Part shown: one piece after another, positions 1-11,514 of the stretch | Layout: each line of letters opens with the position of its first letter | Position numbering within the stretch: position 1 is the first letter of the stretch | Position numbers and translations under genes: made by a program | Notes under the pieces: model-generated | The model's database searches: none | Seen by the model: the letters and a program-made list of their open reading frames with translations, nothing else | What the model was told of the DNA's origin: nothing | Assembly: GCA_946902875.1 (NCBI GenBank) | Contig: OX336342.1 | Span: 12,951,523 to 13,015,522 of the forward strand | DNA: 64,000 nt | Direction: 5' to 3' | From: Nematopogon swammerdamellus | Lineage: Eukaryota > Arthropoda > Insecta > Lepidoptera > Adelidae

Positions 1-290
1 GGGTACGCAGAGTAATCGGTGTTGTGCAGCAAGAACAACATCACAACACAACGCCGACCGCCATGTTTAGGAAAGTATTAAGACGAAATAACTATCAAGC
101 AGCAAGTAAGCACGAAAACCCACCTGCTGCATGACTCGGTGGAAGGATCGTACCAAGGTGAGAGATGGCTATCTTGTCGCCCTTTAGCACGCTATCTCTG
201 CCTTATCCCTTAATCGCCTTTTACGAAATGCACGGGGAGAGATGCAGTGGGGCTATTCTTTTCAAGTACCGCCCCACATAGTACAATTAA
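1..290 (-). repeat. Interspersed repeat family A, minus copy
   Basis: On plus it reads GCAGAGTAATCGGTGTTGTG ... CCACCTGCTGCATGACTCGG ... GCACGGGGAGAGATGCAGTG-GGGCTATTC. The window starts inside it. A ~330-bp non-coding repeat found about eight times here; class not established. Confidence 0.7.
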
Positions 291-299
291 GTTCAGTAA

Positions 300-1000
300 C
301 ACCCTACTTATTCTTATAAAGTTAAAGAAGTGTGGCTGAATGTTACCTATGCCTATATCTCGTATACTAACACGTTGTATAGATCACATACGAACCTGGA
401 ATTTTTTATTGTTTCTCTTATTGCGCTACAGACATACTCCTGGATTGTGACCTATTAGTATTGTAAACGCTCGTTAAGTTATTTAAAAGCTGTCCACGCC
501 TCTGTCGAAGATCTTGTGTTGCTTCACTTAAAGTCTTGCAAAAATACAAATAAAAAGCCAAGCTTACACGTACTATTATATTATGTATGTACATCTGGGT
601 TTGGATAAATATACCGATTACACGATTAATGAATGATAATCCGTGATTGATTGTCCCGTTCCGTAAAGTAGGACGGACAGTGTTAATTATTTTGATATTA
701 CAGAAAATATTAGTCTGCTCGGCAGTTCATAATATAACCGCAGCCGCCTTAGAGTAGCAGAGAGTTTTAACTTGGGACAGAGTAAATACAAGAAGCAACT
801 CATATAAACAAAGTTGAGCAATATCGAGCAAGTTACCGCGTACGTTGCTTCTAGTTATATATTAAGTCGGGTGGGGTTATTTAAAGTTGACACTTTCAGT
901 AAACAGATGGCTCAAATAGCTGAATTTCAGTAAAGATGCAAACATGGAAACTTAAAAGTTTTTTTTAATTATATTGTATGTGCTGAATTAATTATTGAAG
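300..1000. other. Intron stretch with nothing recognised
   Basis: AT-rich SLC6 intron sequence between two family-A copies. No frame, repeat or RNA gene recognised. Confidence 0.6.
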
Positions 1001-1332
1001 TACCGCGTGGGGCCGGTACTTAAAAAGAATAGCCCCACTGCATCTCTCCCCGTGCATGTCGTAAGAGGCGACTAAGGGATAAGGACAAGATACTGCGCTA
1101 AAGGGCGACAGGGTAGCCACTTCTCACCTTGGCGCATTCCTTCCACCTAGTCATGCAGCAGGTGGGTTCTTCGTGCCTTACTTGCTGCTTGATAATTGTC
1201 TTGACCGTATACTGTGCTAAACGTGGTTGTCGGTGTTGTGCTGTAATTTGCCAGCGTCCTTATAGCACAACACCGATTACTCTGCTTACCCTGATTGTCG
1301 GGATACAGCTTGTGTTATTGTGTGTATGAATT
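1001..1332 (+). repeat. Interspersed repeat family A, plus copy
   Basis: Complete-looking copy from CCGCGTGGGGCCGGTACTTA to CCCTGATTGTCGGGATACAG. The spurious small open frame over it is not a gene. Next to SLC6 exon H on the intron side. Confidence 0.7.
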
Positions 1333-1404
1333 AATTATTACTGTATTATTATGAAAACGATGGCAACAATTTCACTATAGTGGAGGAAGCTTTGCTATGC
1401 TCAC

Positions 1405-1536
1405 CTCGGCGATGCCAATGAGCAGGATAGCCCAGGAAGCAGTGTTCCAATCCAGTAGTGTGAAGAGATACACGCCTCCGCTGAAGCACATCGGAATACC
1501 GAGGATGAAACACGTCGTGCAAGTAAATGCCGTCAC
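1405..1536 (-). CDS. SLC6 transporter exon H (TM9-TM10), last exon in the window
   Basis: Forty-four codons, phase 0 to 0: VTAFTCTTCFILGIPMCFSG (TM9) and GGVYLFTLLDWNTASWAILL-IGIAE (TM10). The GVYLFTLLD run is typical of glycine and proline transporters. Acceptor ATTATTTCAG and donor GAG|GTGAGC are good. The coding sequence continues off the left edge; TM11, TM12 and the stop codon are not in this window. Confidence 0.92.
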
Positions 1537-1576
1537 CTGAAATAATATTAAAACATGTTTCATCGCACAAACTGAT

Positions 1577-2010
1577 TATATACCGTACCGTGTGGGAGCC
1601 GGTACTTTAAAAGAATAGCCCCACTGCATCTCTCCCCGTGTATGTCGTAAAAGGCGACTAAGGGATATGACTCCCTTCTTATATTACTAGGTGGTAGGGT
1701 TTAACCCGCCCGGGTATGGTACTATAGCACTGAATGAAACGTCAGTCGAAACGGCTATGTAAATAGTTTTCCGTCCAGTTCAGTGTAGCCGGTACGACCG
1801 AAGGGAAGCACTGACGTGGCACCAAATTCACCCAGTTTTATGGGCTGACATCACGGTTGTTGTAGATGACGTAGTAGATGTTGTAGCTGATGTCTGTCAG
1901 GCCGGCATGACATTCGCAATCCCCGTGCATCACAGAATGTCCATGGGCATCGTTAGACACCTACTTGTAGGTGTAACGATGCCACATGTCGCGCTATCGA
2001 TAAAAAAAAT
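1577..2010 (+). repeat. SINE body joined to a LINE 3' tail
   Basis: Begins GTGTGGGAGCCGGTACTTTA-AAAGAATAGCCCCACTGC (the end of repeat family A), runs into the SINE body (TACTAGGTGGTAGGGTTTAA ... GTCCAGTTCAGTGTAGCCGG) and at about 1888 switches to a LINE-type 3' end (TCAGGCCGGCATGACATTCG ... GATGCCACATGTCGCGCT) with an A-rich tail. A nested or recombined composite. Confidence 0.65.
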
Positions 2011-2139
2011 AAAAAAAAAACCGTGTCAGTTTAAATTCGCCCTGAGGTCTGATCTTCCGCAAAATTTAAAAACCTGTATATAATATAACCAGTATGTCCT
2101 CCCGGTTATGACGTAGGTACGGGTGTGAAACGTGGACGC

Positions 2140-2522
2140 TGACGGTCGATGTTGTCCAAAGGTTGAAAGTTGCCCAGCGAGCAATGGAGCGAGCCATGCT
2201 GGGAATAACTCTACGTGATATGGTGCGTAATGAGGCAATTCGCCGACGCAACAAAGTAGTCGATATTGGATACCGGGTGGCTAAGCTCAAGTGGCAATGG
2301 GCTGGGCACGTCAGCCGAAGAGACGACGACCGTTGGAGTGACTGTGTCCTACACTGGCGGCCGTGGACAGGAAAACGGAGTGTGGGAAGACCACCCGCCA
2401 GGTGGGACGACGACATCAAGTACGTCGGCGGAAAGCAGTGGTTCCGTACCGCTGAAGGCCGGGAGGACTGGAGGAAAATTGGAGAGGCATATGTCCAGCA
2501 GTGGACGCTTACACGCTGACTG
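2140..2522 (+). pseudogene. RTE-type LINE reverse-transcriptase C-terminal fragment
   Basis: Open frame with VAQRAMERAMLG, RNEAIRRR, AKLKWQWAGHVSRR, RWSDCVLHWRP, GKRSVGRPPARWDDDIK and WRKIGEAYVQQW. This pattern is the familiar C-terminus of RTE/craniofacial-like LINE polymerases common in Lepidoptera. Only the last ~120 codons are left; no endonuclease or RT core. Confidence 0.88.
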
Positions 2523-2551
2523 ACTGTGTCAGTTTCCATAAAAAAAATTTT

Positions 2552-2770
2552 TTTTTATTAGGGTTCCATGTCCATGCGGAAGCCTATTACTAAGCCTACG
2601 CCGACCGTCTGTCTGGATGTCGGTCTGTCCGTCCGTTCGAGGGCTGTATCTTTTGAACCGTCATAGGTAGCCGGTTGACATTTTCATGGAATTTGTGTTA
2701 TTATGACGGATATGGTAACAAATAATAAAAAAAGTCAAAAGTAAAAAATGAAAGGGGGTCCCCATAGAAT
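2552..2770 (-). repeat. Repeat family B, minus fragment
   Basis: Plus strand: TAGGGTTCCATGTCCATGCG-GAAGCCTATTACTAAGCC ... GGTAGCCGGTTGACATTTTC ... AAGGGGGTCCCCAT. Confidence 0.65.
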
Positions 2771-2789
2771 TATCATACCTATTTGATCG

Positions 2790-4200
2790 GTATATATCGG
2801 ATTAGATAGAACAGCGCGATCTACTGAATGATAATTTAACTAAGATGTTAACCACACTGACCGATAGATGGCGTGAAAGATACAAAGGACTTTAACTAAA
2901 ATCAATACAAAATAAGTTGTGCGCAACACGGGATACGTGCGAGTGCGACAAGAAGGAATGCACGCTATACGTGTAATAAGAACGAACATATCGCTACGGA
3001 ACCCTCTGTGTGTAAACAATGTTCTCACCTAACAGGTTTATAAATGTATGATTTAGTTAAATACAACGTTGGCTTCAGTCATTCCTTCAAAATCCACTGA
3101 CGAACGATCTCGTTAGGCGTGGTTAAGTCCAAATGAAAATATTAGTCATTCAATTATTCACAGCCAATTTAACCGAAAGACAAGCCTCTTGCCCGATTTT
3201 GATTTCTCTTTATTTAAACTGCTTAAATTTCTATCTGGCATTCCAACAATACCTTCGTTTGACGAAATATTTGAAACACTTCAACTGAATCGTTCATCAC
3301 AATACCAATTCATTCCATTTATTTATTTTAATTGACAACGCGAAACAGATGCAGGAAGCCGATCGGTAATCCCTGTGAAACGTTACTCAAATTGAAACGT
3401 TTTGTATTTTCATGAAAATGCCTAAATTATTCAATTTGCATGTAACACTCTTTTCAGCCTACATAAGTTGGCGTATACATACTGTATGTGTGTATACGTC
3501 AATTAATGTACATTTGAACGAAAACAATTTGACGTAGGTAAAACGAAAATGAGCAACGGCAGTAATGTCTTTAATTAGTAAACTAAGCTCACAGGGTGCG
3601 CCGCCAGGCCAAGTTTTTGCAAAACCGCACGCCACAGCGCGTGCTCTGTGCAATATGTACAAGGACTATTTCGAGCCCTTTTCTCGATCCTCCACTATCT
3701 CCGAGGCTAGTTACGTTGCAAAACTGATTTTCTTTTCGATAGTTGTAATTATAATAAATGTCATACGTCTAAGTGGAATAGTTTCCAAAATGCGAGTGTG
3801 TTATCTTGGAAAAATGAAGAATGAAAAATCACAGTTTTGGGCATTCACTGATTGACTGATAGATTATGATAAATCTTGGGTACTCCCATTCGTATTCGCA
3901 TAGAGCTTTGAAATTTGGAAAATACACAATAAGGTGATAATTACGAAAAAATAAACATATCAATAAAAATCCAGCATAGCGGATTCTGACACGGAATTGC
4001 GACTTCTGCTTTGGAAATTTTAGGAGTGTACACATACAGGCTTAATAATTAATGGAACTAACTAGTGTGAGATGGGATTATTTACAAACGGAGTTAGAGG
4101 TAAGTCTTAGAGCTATATACGCTTAGAAAGAAAGAGAGAGCGAGAATGAACTAAAAAATATTATTATTGGTAAAAATATTGTATCAGTAAGTTATTTTCA
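2790..4200. other. Intron stretch, mostly unrecognised
   Basis: No clear element. A plus-strand open frame at 3565-3855 (MSLISKLSSQGAPPGQVF...) has no family I recognise and is likely chance. A short moderately GC-rich patch lies at 3590-3700. Confidence 0.5.
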
Positions 4201-4267
4201 AGATTATTTTATTCTTAGGGCGGATTTTTCAATCGTTAGTAAAATATATCTCATCTTTATAAGACCA

Positions 4268-4470
4268 TTCGAGTAAACGGGACCTACACTAGAGGCCGTG
4301 ACAGGAAAACAGAGTGTGGGAATACCACCCGCCAGGTGGGACGATGACATTAGGTGCGTCGGAGGCAAGCAGTGGTTCCGTTTCGCTGAAGGCCGGGCGA
4401 GGACGGCAGGAAAATTGGAGTGGGTATGTCCAGCAGTAGATACATAAACGCTGGCTGACTGACTGACTTG
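4268..4470 (+). pseudogene. RTE-type LINE 3' fragment, second copy
   Basis: Nucleotide match to the end of the fragment at 2140 (GGAAAACAGAGTGTGGGAAT ... GTGGGACGATGACATTAGGT ... GGAAAATTGGAG), with small indels and no usable frame. It is followed by a ~40-bp scrap of repeat family A. Confidence 0.75.
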
Positions 4471-4739
4471 CAGCACAACACCGATTACCTTACTTACCCC
4501 GATTGTCCGGATATAGCGTGATGCTAATAGTCGTGTACTGTAGGCAATATCATCTCCATTAGAAGAAGTGCAGCTATCGACTGAAGTGACTTCGTAATAT
4601 GCTTTTCCATAAATTAATTGTATATTCATAAAATTATGATTTGAACCTTACAAAACAAAGAATTTAGATAACAAAATTGTAGTTAATTTCTCACTGGTTG
4701 ATAATTCCTTCTCTACCTGTACCTACCCAAAAACGTAGG

Positions 4740-5000
4740 AAAATCCGCGAGGTTGTAAAAGCTTTTAGATCTCGGGCGAGCTCACACGTGTGTCTGCTGA
4801 AATGCTAAATGCGACCGTCGCCCTCTCCCCCACCCGCGCCCCGTTTGAACCCCCTCCGCCCCCTCGCTCTCTCCGCGTTCAATTACTCGGCTGCTTCAGA
4901 TAATTAATCAATTTTCAGCTGAAAAGTTCATTACGCATTCAGCGAAGTGATAAAAACTGTAACTAGTTCAATGAGGTCAACTACGTTATATCGACAAGCT
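4740..5000. promoter_or_regulatory. C-rich, TAAT-rich patch of possible regulatory nature
   Basis: A unique-looking stretch goes from pyrimidine-rich (CCCTCTCCCCCACCCGCGCC) to homeodomain-type AT motifs (AGATAATTAATCAATTTTCA) inside the SLC6 intron. This contrasts with the repeat-filled surroundings. The function is a guess; there is no direct evidence. Confidence 0.2.
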
Positions 5001-5900
5001 GGAGGAAATATGTCAGCTGGTTATAAAGAAAGAAAGAAAGAATTCACCATCAGCTATAGTACGAGTACATACATACAGTACATTAATTTTACATACACAC
5101 GGGGACGGTGAAACGGAAACCGCTCAGCTGAGACGTAATTAAACTGCGAGCTGGTTTACAGCGGCCCCCGGTTTTACAATAAATAATGAAACAAAAAGAA
5201 ACTATTTTATAACGTATTTCATAAAAAATACAAGTGCATCATAAAAGTCACCTTAACATTAGAAACAATTAAATTAAAATTAAAAAATGGGAAATAAAAG
5301 CACAAAACCAATTTAAGATTAAGTTAAAAATAGAAAAAAGCTCATATCTCATATCTCTAAAGCTCGTATGTCTTCTTTTTGGCTACGCGGTAGTCGGGTG
5401 AAAATTTGAATATTTTCTGTAAAGGGTGACCCGATTAACGTGCAGTTTTCTTAATGAATTTTTATTGCTTTATATTATGTACTCGTATCATTGCGATGCG
5501 TCTCCACGGAGCTCAGCAATGGGCGGTAAAGGACATAATTGCGAGAATCCCGGAAAAAATACGACTGCGTAGTGCGTCATAGGAAAACTCAAAAACAACG
5601 TTATTGGGAAAACTATTACGTTTGTGCTTACATGATACATTAACGCAGTTGACACAAAACTGGCAACCTCATACCAAATTGCAACAGGAATTTAACACAT
5701 TTTATAGAATCGCTCCTCTTGTCACCGGTGCTGGCGCAATAACTTTTCACAGCTCACTGATGAGATGTAATATGGGAACGTCCATGTTTGTTGGGTCATG
5801 AAATTAAACTACAATACTTTCGAAACAAAAGCATCGCAACATAATATTTAAGTTAATATTTAAACTAATATACTACGTCATAATAATCGTTAATGTTTAT
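5001..5900. other. Intron stretch with nothing recognised
   Basis: AT-rich, with short AAAG and ATAC runs at 5030-5080. No gene or known repeat identified. Confidence 0.5.
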
Positions 5901-5914
5901 GTACTAATTAACAA

Positions 5915-6062
5915 ATAGACGGACAGACAGACAGACATACGTTGTAGGCTTAGTGAGCGTGTTTTCGCGAGGAGAGGTAATTTTGGCTCTGTCGACTGCA
6001 CCATTGGTCTCTCGGCACAGCCACCCATGCTGGTTTACATAAAAAAACTTCCAAACGGGGTA
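5915..6062 (+). repeat. SINE-like 3' fragment (third type)
   Basis: TTAGTGAGCGTGTTTTCGCG ... GGCTCTGTCGACTGCACCAT-TGGTCTCTCGGCACAGCCAC-CCATGCTGGTTTACATAAAA. Its end resembles the tail of the tRNA-headed SINE. Copy at 44608. Confidence 0.65.
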
Positions 6063-6330
6063 CGGAAACCTAAAAAGAGCAGTTAAATACATGCTGCATT
6101 CGGGCTCTCTGTCCATTTGAATTATTTAAAATGCCCGACTACAGCAATTGGAACACTCTCATGAGTGAAACGTATCGGGTAACACTTTATTTATTAAAAT
6201 CGGTCCAATACTTAAGGCGGTAGAGTGGAACGTAGTCTAAGGGGGAGTTTGTATGTTCAAAAGGTTTCCATCAGCATTTTTTTCTATCCTTACATTGTTT
6301 TTCTACGTGTCTACTTTATTTCTTCCTTAC

Positions 6331-6530
6331 CTTCCACTTCTGCGTCCGGAACCTCGGCCACTGATCGATGATGGCGGTGTTGATGGCCTCGATGCCGGCG
6401 AACTGGCTGCCGAGCCCCAGGATGAACAGCATGAAGAAGAACAAGATCGCCCACAGCCGGGGCAGCGGCATCTGCAGGATCGCTTCCGGGTACGCCACGA
6501 ACGCCAGCCCTGGACCGTCTTGCGCCACGT
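6331..6530 (-). CDS. SLC6 transporter exon G (TM8 region)
   Basis: Phase 1 in, phase 0 out, about 67 residues: [20 protein letters not shown] (a family hallmark), then [22 protein letters not shown]8, which contributes the second Na+ site. Then [14 protein letters not shown] and KWK. Acceptor GTCACCAG and donor AAG|GTAAGG fit consensus. Confidence 0.93.
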
Positions 6531-6589
6531 CTGGTGACAGTGTAGGCTAAAGTAAGATTGCGTATAAACTAGAACTAAAGGTTTTATGT

Positions 6590-6870
6590 AAGTTTCATCG
6601 CTTATTCCATCGGTGCATCACTATACGCTGGACGTACCGCGGCTGCGCGCGTACCAATGGGTTCTTGCAGACCTTCCCTCCACAGAACGGCTAAACTCTG
6701 GAATGCTGTCCCTGCTCATATATTTCCCCGCAAGTACAGTCTCGGGTTCTTCAAGAGAGGTGCGAATAGGCACTTGTCAGGCCGGCATACCTATAATTTC
6801 CCAACCCTCACATGTCCGACAGAATGTCCACCTTATGGATGGCTTGGCAAAATCTCATGTAAGATGACTT
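6590..6870 (+). pseudogene. Jockey/CR1-like LINE C-terminal fragment
   Basis: One frame reads HRTAKLWNAVPAHIFPRKYS followed by FFKRGANRHL, the usual end of LINE reverse transcriptases (RT-LWN-LP ... FP..Y....FK...N). The 3' untranslated part follows (TCAGGCCGGCATACC ...). It lies 60 bp from SLC6 exon G. Confidence 0.75.
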
Positions 6871-9430
6871 TATTCTGCATCTGGTGACACATGCATTAAG
6901 GAATTTCAAAAAGAAATGTCTATTTTCAGATGGTTTCTGTCTGTCTGTCGTGCGAGTAGGTACGTTTGTTACTCTTAAGTCCCAAATAGGCTGCAATTGT
7001 TAACGTGCTATTTTAGGTTCATTCGTGCAGATATCTGGACTTCCGATATACCGAAAAATACATGTGACTAAGTAGATAAATAAAAAAACAAACAAACAAA
7101 AGCCTAAATAAATCTTTACTGATTTTCCCAAAGGCACAAGGTACAGACATATCTGTGTGAATGATGTGAATGCAAGCTGGCTGCAACTCATGCGTGCGAA
7201 ATTTGGTTTTTGGACTACTGTTGAATATGTTTTGTCAAGATGGTGAACAGTTTTGTTCTTATGTAGTTGCCTAAGCAGAAAGATATTTATTAAGTTTATG
7301 TTGGGTCCTCACAATTATGTTTTCTATGTCGTTGTACTTTTGGTATTATAGCCAATTTATAGGTGATTTTTTAATTCTGTATCGGGATAGAGTTTTTAGA
7401 TGGCATGTTTTATTTAATTTATTGTAGATATAGGGCCCTAGGAATTTTTCTGATCTCTGAGCAAATTGTTTTTGTTTGGGGTGAAAAGGTCAAATAATAA
7501 ATCTATGTTATATAACCATATCTCTTTATTTGTTTTGAGAAAATACATTTTTTTCCACATTTTATAATGGATAAAACGGAAATTCAAAGGATTTATGTCC
7601 GCGTGGCTCGCACTGTTACAATTATGCGTACAGCATGTAAACACTCAGTAAGCACTTATGTTTTTGTTATCATTTTCATCCCGATGTTTGCAAAAGTGCT
7701 GCCGTCATGTCGACGTGCTTCGCCTGATACCGATAGCAGAGTCTCCTCGTTATTACACGCGACTATCGGCGGGTTAATAACGGACACTCGAGTGCCAGTC
7801 TATTGTTGTTTGATCGTCGATATCACCTTTTTGGGTAATTTCGGCACATTTCGGTGCTTAATATGACAATGTTGGGACAATGTGCGATTAATAAAGTGAA
7901 GCCAATTTTTTACGGGATACAAAAACATTCAGTTTTATAAAATTATTCAGTGTATATAATTTACGCTTATCGGAATAAAGCTTGAGTTCGTTGTTATTAA
8001 ACTATTCACTTGTATTTACGGGTCTAGCGTCAAAGTATTCATTCGACTTTAAATGCTTATGCGACTTTAAAACAATAAAATTTCGACGATATTTTAATAG
8101 GTTACTCTTATGCAAATTTCTAAAATAATATGTTATATTTAAATATATAATATATATTATATTATATGCCTTATTATTCCCAGCATTGAACAAGTACAGA
8201 CATATTCAAGTATAATTTTCTATGTTTCTGGGCACCCATAATTCGTATTACAAGATACTTCGTTTAACATTCGTGACGTATGCGTACCTACATCTCGGTA
8301 TAGGTACCTAATATCTACCTACACTAAGTAGTGCGGTCATTGGTTGCTGTTTCAATGAAATGAACTTAACGCGAGTGTTTCTGCGTATGGTCATTAAGAC
8401 CATCAGATTGCTGACAGTGCGATTGGACCGCGATAATAACGCGCAGATGCGATTATCGACCTCGCACCTGAAGCTGCGAACCTGACTAGTGTAGCCATAC
8501 TCTAATGTGAGGTTTGGCTAGAGTGTAGATTGATAAGTAACATCTAGTAAGTTTAATTTCATTACACTTATTCCCTCACGGCTTCCCTCGCGTGAATGTT
8601 TGAAATATTTGAGGTTATTCGCGGACTAAGTATGCAAATTTCCCGCAAAATATCAGTCAGTAAGTGGTCTAGTTCTCCTGAGTTAGCTGTAGAGAAGAAG
8701 TTGTAGGTAGTGTTCCCACTTTTCCGAAAATAGCGTATCAAATAAATACGCAGTTTCGTAATTTCGTAGTTCCATGTAATTCGCACGCACACTGTTTACC
8801 TTGTCCGATATAGTTCGAAGCCAATAATCGAAATACACAATTACAAATAAATATACTCCTAATCTTGTTTGGCCAGGGGCTCTCTGGATTCCCATTAGGG
8901 GCTTGGCGCGTCACCAATATTTATCTAGGCAATAATGCTCGAGCAGTGCTCTTTTGATATTCAGATAAATGTCCGGTCAGAAACTATGTCGCTTTATACT
9001 GTTTAGATAAGGAATAAAAAACTATTGCGGCTCACAGTAGTCAGTCGTCACTTTCGTGATTAAATAATGGACGTGAGTGATGTGTCCTGTGAAAACGGAT
9101 GCAACTCGAAAAAGTCAATTTTACAGGAGAGCGTTTTTAATTTTATGAAATAATTTGTAGGTATTTTGAAAATTGCAAGGTTGACTTCTTCATCGCCAAG
9201 TAAATCTGTAGGCCAACCAATTTGACTAGAAACAATTCCGATCTGGCCACTCACTAAGTGGCATAAAGTTAAAGATGATACCATCACAGATATGGATTGA
9301 CAAGGCGTACATGAATATATCTACGATGGCAGCAATGGCCCGGTTCGCCGGCCGTGGAGAGGTTAACAGGTGTGAATACTGATAGACGTTTGTTCTGATA
9401 GTTACAGTGATTTAAATAATAATAATTTGG
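6871..9430. other. Intron between SLC6 exons G and F, nothing recognised
   Basis: Mostly AT-rich unique sequence. Small open frames here match no family I know. An AT dinucleotide patch (ATATAATATATATTATATTA) lies near 8145. Confidence 0.5.
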
Positions 9431-9437
9431 CATTCAC

Positions 9438-9627
9438 CGTCAACGTCGACGCCCATCATCTCAGCCTGGAAGCCGAGCACGGAGAAGATGGCGAAGCCCG
9501 CGTACACGGACGTGAAGAAGTTGGCGAAGGACACGATGGTGGCGTCGAAGTGACAGTTGTTGTAGAAGTTGTTGTACGAGGCCAGGGTCACTAGCGACCC
9601 GCAACCCACACCGAACGAGTAGAATAT
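9438..9627 (-). CDS. SLC6 transporter exon F (TM6-TM7)
   Basis: Phase 0 in, phase 1 out, 63 codons. [20 protein letters not shown] is TM6 with its unwound substrate-binding stretch; the Ser in YSFG is at the position of the family's chloride/sodium ligand. [20 protein letters not shown] is TM7. The end (GVDVD) joins exon G to give [14 protein letters not shown], an intracellular-loop motif of the family. Acceptor TTTCCTTCCAG and donor GACG|GTGAAT. Confidence 0.93.
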
Positions 9628-10180
9628 CTGGAAGGAAAACATATCTACCGTTACGGCGTTTTTGAAACAATTTCAAACTAATCGCAGTCAGGATTTTCAA
9701 CATTGTATTATCAACAATCCGTACAAGATGTTAAGCCTTAGCGAACTTGGAGCAATATCCCAGCAGTAGGTATACATATTAGTACCCCTTACTTGGTATA
9801 GATAATTCCAAGTTTAATGTAAGTAGGGAGTAGAATATTGGAGCGTTCGCAGAATTTCTAACGGGCACTTAGTGATATTTGGTTTGGAAACTTGAAAGTG
9901 ATTGCGCTAAGCTTATGAGGATAATTTGTGTAACAGTTCGAATATTCATTAGAACCATGTCATTTCCAAATAAAATAAAATTATAAGGAAAGTTAATTCC
10001 CAGTATTTAATTGACTTATTATGTCACTTTGGTAAGAAGTAAAATACTCGTAGAAAAGAAAATAGGAAATCTGTCGTGTTTACTATTTCTAATAGCTAAT
10101 AATTTTGCAAATATTGTAATGGCATATCTCTCTCTAGCCTAAAATTGTGCCGACCAACAGTAAATTAAACACGCACTTAC

Positions 10181-10360
10181 CTGGGAAGCGGCATCTCCCC
10201 ACACACGTGCATCAAGCAGCGTCTCCCATTCTGGTGTGATGTAGAATAAGACTCCTTCGGCCGCACCGGGAAGCGTGGCGCCTCGTACGAGCAGAGCGGT
10301 CAGCATCACATACGGGAATAGTGCCGTGAAGTATACTACTTTACCAGCGGATTGAACTCC
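10181..10360 (-). CDS. SLC6 transporter exon E (TM5)
   Basis: Exactly 60 codons, phase 0 to 0. It begins [20 protein letters not shown], the SLC6 TM4-TM5 linker and TM5, followed by [20 protein letters not shown] and VWGDAASQ, the extracellular segment leading to TM6. Acceptor TTTCGCACAG|G and donor CAG|GTAAGT are canonical. No frame break. Confidence 0.93.
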
Positions 10361-10612
10361 CTGTGCGAAACGATGATTTACGGTAAGTGCTGTACGTAGT
10401 TGATAATTAATTATTAACACTAAAATTCAGTAGTCGTTATCGACTGACAACTGTAGAAATTCACTATTCTCTCATCATTCATCCTCTCTGTTTCGAAGAT
10501 TTCGAAGGATGACAAACTCGCCAGCATAATATGGTACTCGTAAATCAAATACCATAACAATTTAAGAGCATTAACAATTGTTTTAATTGTTTTAATTGTT
10601 CTAATAATCTTG

Positions 10613-11008
10613 TCAGCCTCGGTAGCTCAGTGATGCAGTCGGTCGTTTACTGTTGTTAAGCAACGCTGAGCGTGGTCAGTACTTGGATGGGTGACCGCTC
10701 GACCGTTGGAGGCTGATCGTGGTTCGGATTCCACGTTAAACTGTAGGTCCCTTCCCTTCTTACCTTACTAGGTGGTAGGGCTTATCCCGGCCGGGTTGGT
10801 ACCACCGCACTGAGCGAAACGTCTGTCGAAACGGCTATGTAAATAGTTCGTGTTTTCCGTCTAGTTCAGTGTAGCCGACATGAAATGAAGGGAAGCACTG
10901 ACATGGCACCTAGTTCACCCGGTGTTATGGGCTGACACCACGGATGTTATAGGTGATATAGCCAACCGTGTCAGTTTCCATAAAAATAAAAAAATAAAAA
11001 TAAAATAT
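10613..11008 (+). repeat. Full-length SINE with chimeric tRNA/5S rRNA head
   Basis: The head begins CGGTAGCTCAGTGATGCAG (tRNA A-box-like), continues TTAAGCAACGCTGAGCGTGG and TCAGTACTTGGATGGGTGAC-CGCT (the internal promoter region of 5S rRNA), then GGTTCGGATTCC (B-box-like). The body follows (GGTGGTAGGGCTTATCC ... GGTTGGTACCACCGCACTGA ... GTTATGGGCTGACA), ending GTCAGTTTCCATAAAAATAAA. About 395 bp, Pol III type, non-coding. It lies in the sense strand opposite to SLC6, in the intron between exons D and E. Confidence 0.8.
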
Positions 11009-11514
11009 TCCGAAACCCATTCGTAACAGGTTCTAACATCCCAAACCCCGGATAATAACACGCTTCCGTTCCGCCGGTCACTGGTGCGTCCAGAGACCAA
11101 GCCTTTATTGCAAAAGGCAAAATTAAAATAAGCATGTCTGTTTATTTAAAGCAGCTCGTTCAGCGGCCGTTCCAGCTGTGCGCCGGGGTAAGTACGTGTC
11201 TTAGGTAGCGCACAGTCGCAAGAGGAGAGTCGCAGGAGGTGTTTCACACAGCTCCCAATTCTCCTTCTCCCTCCATTCCGTTCACAAAAACCAATTTCAT
11301 AGCATTGTGAATTTTGCAATCGTAGGGTGGCTTGAGTACAATTTTGTAAGATGTATTTTTCGCACGCTATTTTCTACGACTTGGTAAGTACTGGTGACCA
11401 ATCAGCGTAGACGCTGTTCGGTGACCGCCAATATCTAACATGAGTTCCTCAGCAGAAACAATTGAGGCTGGCATACTGGCAGACATTTGAAGGGTGACGA
11501 AACTTTAAGGATGT

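Noticed and set aside
1129..1329. Short plus-strand frame with hydrophobic C-terminus
   Set aside because: Lies entirely in a family-A repeat that occurs on both strands elsewhere in the window.
3565..3855. 96-codon plus-strand frame
   Set aside because: No recognisable domain, no neighbouring exons; best regarded as chance in an intron.
10640..10700. 5S rRNA gene
   Set aside because: Only the internal control region matches; the 5' and 3' parts of 5S rRNA are absent and a SINE body follows.
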